From Gemmatimonadota bacterium (GTDB taxonomy: Bacteria; Gemmatimonadota; Gemmatimonadetes; Gemmatimonadales; Gemmatimonadaceae): DNA of 64,000 nucleotides. A program made the position numbers and the translations under genes. Shown piece by piece: positions 44,586-53,002 of this stretch (the stretch's first letter is position 1; every line of letters starts with the position of its first letter). The notes under the pieces are model-generated. The model was not told the origin of the DNA. It saw only the letters and a program-made list of their open reading frames with translations, and did not search any database. The DNA lies in NCBI GenBank assembly GCA_028287305.1, contig JAQBPX010000015.1, positions 1-64,000 of the forward strand, given 5' to 3'.

Positions 44586-46649
44586 TTAACAGGAACGGAA
44601 CAGCGCAGCCCGCGTCTCGCAACCAGTGCGACTGTCAAACCGCTCGTAGATCCTGTGCCGGGCTTTTTCGCCTATCGTGCTCCGCAGTATCGGGTCCTCC
44701 AACAAGGAGCGGATCGCGCGCGCTAGCGCGCCGACGTCGCCCGGTGCAACCAGGATTCCGCTCGTCCCGTGTTCCACGAGCTCCGGAATCGCACCAACCG
44801 TCGTCGAGATCACTGGCAGGCCAATCGCCATCGCCTCCAAAATGCTGTTGGGGGTGATGTCCCGCGTGCCATCCCTCGCCTCCACGCATGGTAGCACGAA
44901 GACGTCAGCCCACCTGAGGGCATCACGTGATTGCGCATGCGACAGGGGGCCACGTAGCGAGACGACGTCCTCGAGCCCGAGCGAGGCGTGCAGCCAGTGC
45001 AGCTCGACCACCGCTGCGGGATACGAGACCAGGTCGGGCCCTCCGATGATCTCGCAAGTGAACTGGGCGCCTTCCTCTCGCAGTTGGTGAAGCGCCCGCA
45101 TCAGGATCGACAGCCCCTTTGTCTCGACGAGGCGCGCGATCGACACGAGGTGTGGGATCGTTCCGGCGGCGCTGGTCACGCTGCCCCTGGGGATCGACGC
45201 CTCTACCGTGTCGTAGATGATGTGAAGCGGCGGTAGCAGACGGCCCTCGACGGCCTGGTGAAGCGCCCGTTCATTGTAGGCGGAGTTGGTAATCACGAAG
45301 TCCGCGTACATGACGCGATCGGGCAGCGCGACGCTGTCCACTTTGCGGTGGACGTCCGATGCTCGAGCCTGCACGCTGAAGGGCAAGCCAAGCAGGCGCG
45401 CGGCGAGCAGGGAGACCGTGGCCGTATGCGTGGCCCACGGTGAATGCACGTGCGTCGCGCCAGCGGCGCGCAGCTCGCTCGCGAGCCGTCCCACCTCGCC
45501 GAGCACCTCGCGGTCGCGCGCCCAGAGCTTGTCGGGTCGATTGCGGTGCCGTGCAACGAACGCCAACGCCCCGAGCGTCACGACTGGTCGCGACCAAAAC
45601 CCCTTCCAGATGAATGCCAACCCCCGCTCGACACTTCCCGATCCGTAGTATCGAACCGGCCGATGACTCACCACTGCGTCGAGGGGACAGGGAGTGTCGT
45701 CGGGCTCGAGCGCGAGCACGACGAGGTTCGCGCCCCAGCGATGGAGCGCTTCCACCTCCCGTCGGATGAATGTCTCGCTGAGAATGGGATAGCGCCAAAG
45801 GACGTACGCAATGCACTCGCCTCCCGACGCCGAAACGCCGGAGGCGGAGGGTAGCGGAGCAGGAAGCCGGCGAAGGAGCTGGTGAAGCAACTGGTAAGGT
45901 CGTGGTGCGCCCAGCACGAACCGGCTGACTGGACCCGGACCGAGCATTCGTGCGAGGCTCCGTCGCAGCTTGGTCAGCGAGACTCGCCGTCGCGCCGTGA
46001 GCGACGCGTGCAGGTAGGCAATCGCACGACCGACGCGGCGCGACAGTGATGGCTGAACCTTCCCGTCCGTGCCCGGGAAGCGGCCGCAAACCGGATGCGG
46101 CAAGAGCCACGGTGCTCCCGGACCCACTGCGTACCGGGCCGCGCGCTCCAGCGCGGCTTCGAGCGTCCTGCCCCGAAAACCGCCGTGCGAGAGCAGCGTA
46201 TCACGCCTGAAGGTGGGGAGCGCCTGCAGGAAGGAGAGTTCATCACGCGCCTTGTTCCGGTCTCGCATGGCCTGGCGCGTCGTGGCGCCTCGCGCATCGA
46301 CTGGAAACCATCGCCCGTGAACCATTCCGATGGCGTCATCATGGCGCAACGCGTCACAGAGCTGTCGCACTGCACCGGGCAGCACGAGCTCACCTGACCG
46401 CACGATCGTGACGAAATCCGACTGGACGTTCAGGACGGCTGCCTGCAGCGCACGCACCTGTTCGGCACCGGAGCGACCGGTCGCCACCTCCGTGACCAGG
46501 AACGAATCCGCCGCGAGGCGAAGCCGCGCGACCTCCACGAGCGGGTCGTCGGTCCTTCCGCAGAGGAGCACCGCACAACGGCGTGGGTCCGCCGTCATCG
46601 CAAGTGCGAGGTCGGGCGCGATCCGGCGGAGGACGCGCGAGGTTACCAT
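44586..46649 (-). CDS. Fusion of degenerate GT2-like domain with family 4 glycosyltransferase
   Basis: The protein is 687 residues from ATG 46649, with seven bases of overlap with the upstream gene. Residues 1 to about 230 resemble GT2 (CAVLLCGRTDDPLVEVARL, SDFVTIVRSGELVLPGAV), but the position of the acidic metal motif reads RSGE and the nucleotide-binding start is altered, so this half may be inactive. Residues about 300-687 are a complete GT4: AYVLWRYPILSETFIRREV opening, HSPWATHTATVSLL, LVSIARLVETKGLSILMRAL, and DGTRDITPNSILEAMAIGLP. The gene is followed by about 145 bases with nothing recognised before the convergent gene. Confidence 0.87.
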   Translation of the reverse strand: MVTSRVLRRIAPDLALAMTADPRRCAVLLCGRTDDPLVEVARLRLAADSFLVTEVATGRSGAEQVRALQAAVLNVQSDFVTIVRSGELVLPGAVRQLCDALRHDDAIGMVHGRWFPVDARGATTRQAMRDRNKARDELSFLQALPTFRRDTLLSHGGFRGRTLEAALERAARYAVGPGAPWLLPHPVCGRFPGTDGKVQPSLSRRVGRAIAYLHASLTARRRVSLTKLRRSLARMLGPGPVSRFVLGAPRPYQLLHQLLRRLPAPLPSASGVSASGGECIAYVLWRYPILSETFIRREVEALHRWGANLVVLALEPDDTPCPLDAVVSHRPVRYYGSGSVERGLAFIWKGFWSRPVVTLGALAFVARHRNRPDKLWARDREVLGEVGRLASELRAAGATHVHSPWATHTATVSLLAARLLGLPFSVQARASDVHRKVDSVALPDRVMYADFVITNSAYNERALHQAVEGRLLPPLHIIYDTVEASIPRGSVTSAAGTIPHLVSIARLVETKGLSILMRALHQLREEGAQFTCEIIGGPDLVSYPAAVVELHWLHASLGLEDVVSLRGPLSHAQSRDALRWADVFVLPCVEARDGTRDITPNSILEAMAIGLPVISTTVGAIPELVEHGTSGILVAPGDVGALARAIRSLLEDPILRSTIGEKARHRIYERFDSRTGCETRAALFRSC

Positions 46650-47701
46650 GTGCTCGCTCGCTGGTGCGGAAGCAGCAGTCGGCGAGCCAGCGCGCGCGCG
46701 TGCGCACGCAACCGGGACGTGCCCGTGGCCCTGGATTCGTCGCCGAGCGCCATGAATCGCGCGAGCAAGTGCTCCGAGTCCCGGGATCGGTCCATGGGCG
46801 ACCACGCGCCGAGCAATCCGTGGGCAAGCCCCAGGATCTCCACGGTGACGGCCTCGTCGACGGGGCGGGTTCGCAGGATCGCAAGCGCGGAGGCAAAGGC
46901 GTCTCGATCGTTGGAGAGCGCGACGCCCCGTGCTCGACCCTCGCGAAACACGTCGCGCAATCGGCCCGTTCCACGAATGGTTGCGCGGTCGGAGTCATTG
47001 CGCGCCTCGAGGGCCGGCGACTCACCGAGGAAGCTCACGAGCCGGTCAGCGAGGGGGTCCGCAACGAGCGGGGCGAGACCGTCTCGGCTCCAGCGCTGGA
47101 AGAAACCGTGACCCAGCGCAACGAGCGCCAGCGAGGCGCGCGGATGCACGCTCGTCGCGAGTCCCGCGATTGACTGCCGCAGTCCCGCCCGTGCACCGCG
47201 GTATCGATACCGGGCGCCCTCGAGCATGAACTTCCGGAAGCAATATTGCGCGGAGTAGTCGGGTTCATGCTCGCCGAGTGCTTCCGCGATGGCAGTGATG
47301 CGCCACCCCTTCGCCTGAACGGCGTCGACGAAGTCCGTGTCGGAGCTGATCGAATCAGCGTAGGGCATGGAGAGAAGGCACTCCCTGCGAAACAGCTTGA
47401 CGCCAACGATGTCCCCGCGCAGGGGGTCGCGCAGCGCGGCGTGCACGAGCGCCGTGTCTCCGGTCATCTCCCCCCGGAGGCGTGCGACGCAGCCGGCGTC
47501 GAGCGACATGTCCGCATCGACCTGAAGGAGGAAGGGCGACTGAACGCGACGTGCTGCCTCGTTCATCGCGCGAAAGAACGGCGTCACGTTGCGCACCGTG
47601 TGGATCTCGCGGATTGCGGGCGCCTGGGCTTCGACGCTGGCGATTGCTCGGGTTGTCGACTCCTCGTCGAGGGTGAGTATCGCGGCGCCCACGTCACTCA
47701 C
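46643..47701 (-). CDS. Family 2 glycosyltransferase
   Basis: The protein is 352 residues from GTG 47701 (GTGA overlap with the next gene upstream). The long frame extending further is antiphase to that gene and is rejected. It has VGAAILTLDEESTTRAIASV (nucleotide-binding strand), VTPFFRAMNEAARRVQS and the DxD site LLQVDADMSLDAGC, then a SISSDTDFVDAVQAKGWRI block. The C-terminal 100 residues are charged and not typical of GT2. Donor is unknown. Its stop overlaps the next gene's start by seven bases. Confidence 0.85.
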   Translation of the reverse strand: MSDVGAAILTLDEESTTRAIASVEAQAPAIREIHTVRNVTPFFRAMNEAARRVQSPFLLQVDADMSLDAGCVARLRGEMTGDTALVHAALRDPLRGDIVGVKLFRRECLLSMPYADSISSDTDFVDAVQAKGWRITAIAEALGEHEPDYSAQYCFRKFMLEGARYRYRGARAGLRQSIAGLATSVHPRASLALVALGHGFFQRWSRDGLAPLVADPLADRLVSFLGESPALEARNDSDRATIRGTGRLRDVFREGRARGVALSNDRDAFASALAILRTRPVDEAVTVEILGLAHGLLGAWSPMDRSRDSEHLLARFMALGDESRATGTSRLRAHARALARRLLLPHQRASTW

Positions 47702-48846
47702 TGCGGGCCGCCCGGCTCGCCTGGTGAGTGCAGTGGCACGAAGGCTCGCACTGCCGCCTCGAGCACGCCGACCAGCGCCGAGTGATCGCCCTCCATGTCG
47801 AACTCTCGCGAGCGATCGGCAAGGGGCGCCTTGATGGCCAGGCGGACACGCTCGACGAATGCCGATGTCGTGAACGGCGCAACGAGCAGCGCGGGGTTGC
47901 AGAGCTCGGAGTTTCCACAGTTGGCGGAGGCGACGAGGTTGCATCCCATGACCGATCCCTCGAACAGCACACCCGGGGCGGCGTCGATCAGGGAGGGGCA
48001 CGCCACGCAGCGCGCGCGCCCGAGCAGGGACATGACGTCCTCGCGCGAGGCGAGGAACCCGTGATGGGTGACGCCCGGGATCTCTCGCGGCACTTCTCCC
48101 ACGACGTGGATCGACGCCATCGGCAGTGCCTTGGCGAGCGCCTCGACCCAGGGCCAGTTCTTCTCGCGCCGGGACCAATTCGAGGCAATGAGGACCACGT
48201 CGATGTCCCGCTCCGCGAAGGGGCGGGCTCGGCCCTGGTGGACGCGCGCGTCGTCAGAGATCCACTTGCCGAACGAAAAGGGTGTCGGGAAGATCCGCCC
48301 GACCTCCCGCGGATAGCACTGCTGCATCAGCGACAGCGTCATGGGCGAGTGCGTCAGGACGAGCGAGGCACGGCGGACGGCCTCGCGCTCGTGGCGGTTG
48401 ACCAGGGGTGAGCCATTCCCCTGCGCGAGGTGTTCGCGCACCTCGCTTGCGCTGCCTGCGTATCCGCTGGATACGTGATCCTGGGCGAGACGGCAGCACT
48501 GAGTGATGAAGACCACGGGAATGTCCCCTGCCGCGTTGCACAGGAGGAGCGCGGCATGATAGCCGAACGCGACCAGCAGGTCCGGATCCACTTCGCGAAC
48601 CGCCCGGGCGATCGCGGGCTGGGAACCCGTCAGCAGCCCATGCACGAGGAGCGGCCGCACAGTGGGGATTTGCGCGGTGTTGCCGAGTGCCTCACCAAAC
48701 GTGAATCGGTAATAGGCCTCGTCGCGCTCATCCAGCATGTTGAGGAGGTGCGCGTCGAGTCCGTCGGCACAGAGCCGGCGAAAGAATCCGTACGCGGCGG
48801 AGGCACCACCCCCGTAGCCGGGAGGCTCCGTGACGCCAAGAAGCAT
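47698..48846 (-). CDS. Family 4-type glycosyltransferase
   Basis: This is a GT-B enzyme of 382 residues from ATG 48846 (GTG 48858 possible). It has MLLGVTEPPGYGGGASAAYG with a glycine-rich acceptor loop and DPDLLVAFGYHAALLL. A donor half contains VVLIASNWSRREKNWPWVEA, SIHVVGEVPREIPG and AAPGVLFEGSVMGCNLVAS. It belongs to the GT4 superfamily but is divergent. It is coupled by GTGA to the GT2 downstream. The 112 bases up to the divergent gene at 48959 contain no clear promoter that I can name. Confidence 0.83.
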   Translation of the reverse strand: MLLGVTEPPGYGGGASAAYGFFRRLCADGLDAHLLNMLDERDEAYYRFTFGEALGNTAQIPTVRPLLVHGLLTGSQPAIARAVREVDPDLLVAFGYHAALLLCNAAGDIPVVFITQCCRLAQDHVSSGYAGSASEVREHLAQGNGSPLVNRHEREAVRRASLVLTHSPMTLSLMQQCYPREVGRIFPTPFSFGKWISDDARVHQGRARPFAERDIDVVLIASNWSRREKNWPWVEALAKALPMASIHVVGEVPREIPGVTHHGFLASREDVMSLLGRARCVACPSLIDAAPGVLFEGSVMGCNLVASANCGNSELCNPALLVAPFTTSAFVERVRLAIKAPLADRSREFDMEGDHSALVGVLEAAVRAFVPLHSPGEPGGPQ

Positions 48847-48958
48847 GCGAGAGGTCACGACGGGAAGATCGGGATTGCCGCGCGGACCTTCAAGGTTGCC
48901 TTCCTCGGCGAATTGCCAGGGGTGATATTCGGGCCATGGCCTGCGATCGCGCCTGCAA

Positions 48959-50203
48959 GTGACGTCGTACCGACGAATCGGGCGTGGATCGCTCGCCCTG
49001 CTCGCATTCCCGCCGCCCGCGAGGGCGTGGGTGACGGTCTGCAATGACCCCGACAACACGACGGTCGACGCGTGGCAGCAGGTCCATGAGCTGATCTGGG
49101 AGGAGCTCGGACTCGAGTGGTCGGATGGCTTGTTCGTGCTCTCCCGGAATGATGCGCTTCCCGACCAGGTGAGCCTGGCTCGCGATGGGGATTCGCTCCT
49201 CCGACATCCCCATGACGTCATTCACACGTGGGGAGATTTCGTCGGGTCGCGTGGCCGGGTGTTCGGTCGCGAAGATGCACACGTCGCGATGGGGTTGCTC
49301 GAGCGCCACGGAATTCGGCCGCGCGTGTGGAGCGATCACGCGACGTTCGAAGGCAACGTCATGCACGAGAGGGGGCTTGGGGCATCCCCGATGCGGGAGG
49401 ACGCTTCGGGACACCGGTACGAAAACGGCGCCTATACGCTGGACCTGATCCAGGCGGCCGGCGTACGGTACCTGTGGGACGGGGAGATCACGAACTTCAT
49501 CGGGCAGGACGTGCCGGTCAGGCGCGTCGATCGGCTGCAGGAACTGGGCGTTCCCGCGTGGCGTGCCCGGGCCATGTCCGCGCTGGCATTCCTGGGTCGT
49601 CCCCTGTGGCGTGCCGTGGATGCGCGTCGCTTCCGCGTCGACCGGGAGAACCGGCAGTATCGCCGTCACGCGTTTCCGGATGGCCGCGAGTTCTACGTGT
49701 TTCGACGTTACGGCGAGTGGAAGCTCGCAGACATCGATGGACTCGCCACGATCCTCGCTCCCGGGCGCCTCGACATGCTGGAGTCCCGGCAAGGGACCTG
49801 CGTCATCTACACGCACCTTGGCAAGCGCCGGGCGGACCGCGCGTCGGGTCCACGCCACGTGCCTGAGGCAACGCGCACGGCGCTCAGCGACCTTGCCAGG
49901 AGAAGGGACGCGGGTACCATGATCCTCTCGTCAACGTCCCGCCTGCTCGATTACCTCGTGCTGCGCGACCATGCGCGACTGGATCCCCGCACCGGTACGA
50001 TCGCGTTCGAGCCGGACGGATTGCGCTTTTCCTCACTGTCAGCGGAGATCCTCTCGGCGTTCGCGTTCGGAGTCCACGCGAGCAGCGGCGGCGTTCGATC
50101 GGTAACGATCGATGGAGTGGCGGCGGAGTACGAGCTCACCCCCGTCGACCGTCAACATGCGGTGCTCAGGATTCCCTCACCCGCGCGCGAACGCGATCAC
50201 TGA
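48959..50203 (+). CDS. Unassigned protein, possibly divergent NodB-fold deacetylase
   Basis: The protein is 414 residues from GTG 48959, alone on the plus strand inside a minus-strand array. Its 3' 38 bases overlap the end of the convergent GT2 gene. It has WVTVCNDPDNTTVDAWQQV (an acidic pair after a beta strand), DVIHTWGDFVG, LLERHGIRPRVWSDHATFEG and LIQAAGVRYLWDGEIT. This order resembles a divergent polysaccharide-deacetylase barrel: metal Asp pair, then His-x-x-x-Asp, then His. Sequence identity to known deacetylases cannot be judged here. The opposite-strand open frame is Arg/Pro-rich without motifs, so this strand is chosen. Confidence 0.7.
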   Translation: MTSYRRIGRGSLALLAFPPPARAWVTVCNDPDNTTVDAWQQVHELIWEELGLEWSDGLFVLSRNDALPDQVSLARDGDSLLRHPHDVIHTWGDFVGSRGRVFGREDAHVAMGLLERHGIRPRVWSDHATFEGNVMHERGLGASPMREDASGHRYENGAYTLDLIQAAGVRYLWDGEITNFIGQDVPVRRVDRLQELGVPAWRARAMSALAFLGRPLWRAVDARRFRVDRENRQYRRHAFPDGREFYVFRRYGEWKLADIDGLATILAPGRLDMLESRQGTCVIYTHLGKRRADRASGPRHVPEATRTALSDLARRRDAGTMILSSTSRLLDYLVLRDHARLDPRTGTIAFEPDGLRFSSLSAEILSAFAFGVHASSGGVRSVTIDGVAAEYELTPVDRQHAVLRIPSPARERDH

Positions 50204-51038
50204 GCTCACCCAGTGCCTTGCCCAGGTCGAAGCAGAGGCAAAGGAAGCCTGCGACACGAGATGGGCCGAGCACGAGACGGCGCAGGTCACCGGCGACCAG
50301 GCGAGGAACGTTCATCCAGCGGCGCACGGCGCGTCCCCGCGCCCGATGCCGGTGGCGAACACGGTGTCCCCAGCGTCCGTGCAGGTATCCCTCCCGCACG
50401 AGCCCCAGCAGCGTACGCTCATTCCCGTGTTGAAGGACGGCGTTCGGCGCGTACACCAGCTGGTATCCCAGTTCGTGGATGCGCCAGGCCAGGTCGACAT
50501 CCTGCCCGCGAAGCATTGCGAGATCGAATAGCCCGGCCTCGATCAGGACCGATCTCCGGGATGCCCAGCTCATCGAGATGACGTACGGATTCGAGTCGTC
50601 CTCTATGGCGCGCTTGTGGTCATGGATCTCCTCCCCGAAGCGCTCGATCGCGTTGGCCCCATGACGCGCGGCAATGCGCCCTCCAACGATGCCCACTTCC
50701 GGACGGACGAGCGGCTCGAGCAGTGCGTCCAGCCATCCGGGATCCACTACGCAGTCTGCATCGGTGAAGGCGACCCATTCGCCGCGCGCGGCGCGGATGC
50801 CGCAGTTGCGCGCGGCTGAGACCCCGCGCTCTGTCTCGGAGAGAAGGACCAGGCGATCGGCGTACGACTCGAGCCGACGACGCGTACCGTCAGTGGAGTC
50901 ATTGTCGACCACGATGATCTCGACTTCACGCGACGACCGAAGCGCCAGCAACGACTCGACGCACGCGACAATGGACGCCTCGCCGTTTCGAACGGCCACG
51001 ATCACGGTCACATCGACGGCGCGGCGAGCTTCCGTCAT
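50166..51038 (-). CDS. Family 2 glycosyltransferase
   Basis: The protein is 290 residues. It has VTVIVAVRNGEASIVACVES, VEIIVVDNDSTDGTRRRLE, GVSAARNCGIRAARGEW, and DxD site AFTDADCVVDPGW, then MLRGQDVDLAWRIHELGY (the ED-like catalytic block). The C-terminus is basic and may contact the membrane. ATG 51038 overlaps the acyltransferase stop by four bases. Confidence 0.92.
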   Translation of the reverse strand: MTEARRAVDVTVIVAVRNGEASIVACVESLLALRSSREVEIIVVDNDSTDGTRRRLESYADRLVLLSETERGVSAARNCGIRAARGEWVAFTDADCVVDPGWLDALLEPLVRPEVGIVGGRIAARHGANAIERFGEEIHDHKRAIEDDSNPYVISMSWASRRSVLIEAGLFDLAMLRGQDVDLAWRIHELGYQLVYAPNAVLQHGNERTLLGLVREGYLHGRWGHRVRHRHRARGRAVRRWMNVPRLVAGDLRRLVLGPSRVAGFLCLCFDLGKALGELSDRVRARVRES

Positions 51039-53002
51039 CGAGGCGCCCGGCCGATCGCCAGGGCGACTGCACGCCCGAGGTCAGGCTCGAGCGTGAGGAG
51101 GAACGTCCCATTCGCATGCCCGCTATCACGGTACCGCACCACGCCCTCAGCGATCGGCAGGCAGAACACCGGTCCGCAGAAGCGATCGTTCAGGTCGATG
51201 AGGGTGACGCCCGGCGTCACCGCCAGTACCCGGTCCTCCGCGGCGCCGGCAGTCGGGTTCACCACGTACTCGCGCTGGAGCATGCACCGATTCTCCACAG
51301 TGCCCCGCCGATATAGCGCGCGAGAGAGGCACGACGGCACGTCGAAGCCCGCATTCGGTGTATCTCGCAGGTAGGCCACGTGAATGCCCGCCGAGTCCAG
51401 CGTGAAGAGGATGGACGCCAGGCCTCGCCTCCACTGATCACCCGTCACCTGCGCATATCCACCCGAATAGTAGGGCGTCGCGACATAACCGCTGTTCGTC
51501 GCGATGATCACGAGCGCGGGATGCAACGCGATCGACTTCCGGAGCGCCTCCTCCCGCCACGCGCCACACGCTTTCTCGACCGTGCCGAGAAGCGGATTGG
51601 AAATCTCCACCCGCAGGATCGGGCAGGCAGCCTTCGCGATCAGGACCAGCTGCCAGTGGCGCTCACGGGCCATCCGGTCGAGCGCCAGTTCCCACTGGGT
51701 CGCATGCGAATCGCCGACGACCACGACTCGGACCCCGGAGCCGGTGTCACCGCGCAGGCATGCCCGCACGCGCGCATCGCCCTCGCGCGGGATGCATCCG
51801 TCGAAGAAAGAGGGCTCGCGTTGCGCCGAAGCCCGTAACATCGACTGCTGCGAGGCGCTGCGCGTGAGGTAGCGCGCTCGCGCCAGTCCAGCGGTCGCGA
51901 CGAGCAAGCCAGCGACCACGAGCGCTCCGCCGAGCGCGAGGGACCGCCTGGTGTTCGAGCGGAGCGAGGGGTGCTCGCGCGCCGGGCGCTCCACGTAGCG
52001 CTCCAGGAGGGCCGCCAGCGGCAGGGTGACTACTACGCATGCGATGCGCGCCGGCAGGGAGAGATCGCCGCGAATCGCCTGGGCGAAGACAAGCGCGGGC
52101 CAGTGCAGCAGGTACCACGAGTAAGACCAGCGGCCCAGCAGCCGCAGCCATCTCATGGAAAGCAGGCGCGCACTCGGTGATCCCGGTGCTGTCGCTCCCG
52201 ACGCGAGCAGCAATGCAGTGCCGGCGACCGCGGGGAAGTTCACCCAGGGCGACGGGAATCGGACGGGAAGGAAGACGGATCCGAGCACGGCGATGAGCCC
52301 GAGCCCACCCGCCACGGCCCACGCGCCGGTGCTTCGCGAGCCACCGGGGACCCGAAAGGCGACGAGCGCGCCGAGCGAAAATTCCCACACGCGAAATGGC
52401 GTGAGATAAAAGATCCACATCGGGCGCCACACCGGCACCATCATGGCGGCGAGCAGCGATGCGAGGCCCACCGCGGCGAGCGCCGTGCATCGGCCACGCG
52501 TGGTGCGCAGCAGCGCGAGCACCGCGATGATCAGCAGCGGCCATGCCAGGTAGAACTGCTCCTCCACGGAGAGCGACCATGCCTGCAGCACGGGAATGCG
52601 CCCGGCATACGGGGCAGCGTAGAAGCCCGTGCGAAGTACCAGCAGTACGTTGCCCACGAAGGCAGCAGTGGCCACCGCGAATGGCGCCAGCCGCGCCTGT
52701 TCCACGGGGGAGTGCCACCGCATGCTCGCCAGCACGCTCCCGGCCAGGACGAGAGTGGCCGCAGGGAGGATTCGCCGCGCCCGCCGAGCGTAGAAGTCCG
52801 CGAGGCCGATGCGCCCGCGCGCGAAGTGCTCGCGCACCAGGAGGCCGGTGATGAGGAATCCCGACAGGACGAAAAAAACGTCCACCCCGAGAAAGCCGCC
52901 CGTCGCGAAAGTTGCGTCCACATGGAACAGCACCACCATCAGCACGGCAACGCCGCGCAGTCCCTCGATGTCCGCGCGAAATGGCAGGCGCGACTCCATC
53001 AT
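51035..53002 (-). CDS. OafA-like O-acyltransferase with C-terminal SGNH domain
   Basis: This is a two-domain membrane protein, 655 residues from ATG 53002 (ATGA overlap). The first about 340 residues are acyltransferase-3: RADIEGLRGVAVLMVVLFHVD with the catalytic His, then GGFLGVDVFFVLSGFLIT and ten helices. The C-terminal periplasmic SGNH domain has VVVVGDSHATQWE (Ser nucleophile) and VVRYRDSGHANGTF (Asp and His). It O-acetylates extracytoplasmic glycan using acyl groups passed across the membrane. It is a tandem paralogue of the next gene, sharing the same motifs in the same order. Confidence 0.95.
   Translation of the reverse strand: MMESRLPFRADIEGLRGVAVLMVVLFHVDATFATGGFLGVDVFFVLSGFLITGLLVREHFARGRIGLADFYARRARRILPAATLVLAGSVLASMRWHSPVEQARLAPFAVATAAFVGNVLLVLRTGFYAAPYAGRIPVLQAWSLSVEEQFYLAWPLLIIAVLALLRTTRGRCTALAAVGLASLLAAMMVPVWRPMWIFYLTPFRVWEFSLGALVAFRVPGGSRSTGAWAVAGGLGLIAVLGSVFLPVRFPSPWVNFPAVAGTALLLASGATAPGSPSARLLSMRWLRLLGRWSYSWYLLHWPALVFAQAIRGDLSLPARIACVVVTLPLAALLERYVERPAREHPSLRSNTRRSLALGGALVVAGLLVATAGLARARYLTRSASQQSMLRASAQREPSFFDGCIPREGDARVRACLRGDTGSGVRVVVVGDSHATQWELALDRMARERHWQLVLIAKAACPILRVEISNPLLGTVEKACGAWREEALRKSIALHPALVIIATNSGYVATPYYSGGYAQVTGDQWRRGLASILFTLDSAGIHVAYLRDTPNAGFDVPSCLSRALYRRGTVENRCMLQREYVVNPTAGAAEDRVLAVTPGVTLIDLNDRFCGPVFCLPIAEGVVRYRDSGHANGTFLLTLEPDLGRAVALAIGRAPR

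Noticed and set aside
48890-49858. 322-codon minus-strand open frame opposite the 48959 gene
   Set aside because: Its composition is typical of shadow frames, while the plus-strand protein has aromatic and acidic motifs with normal composition.
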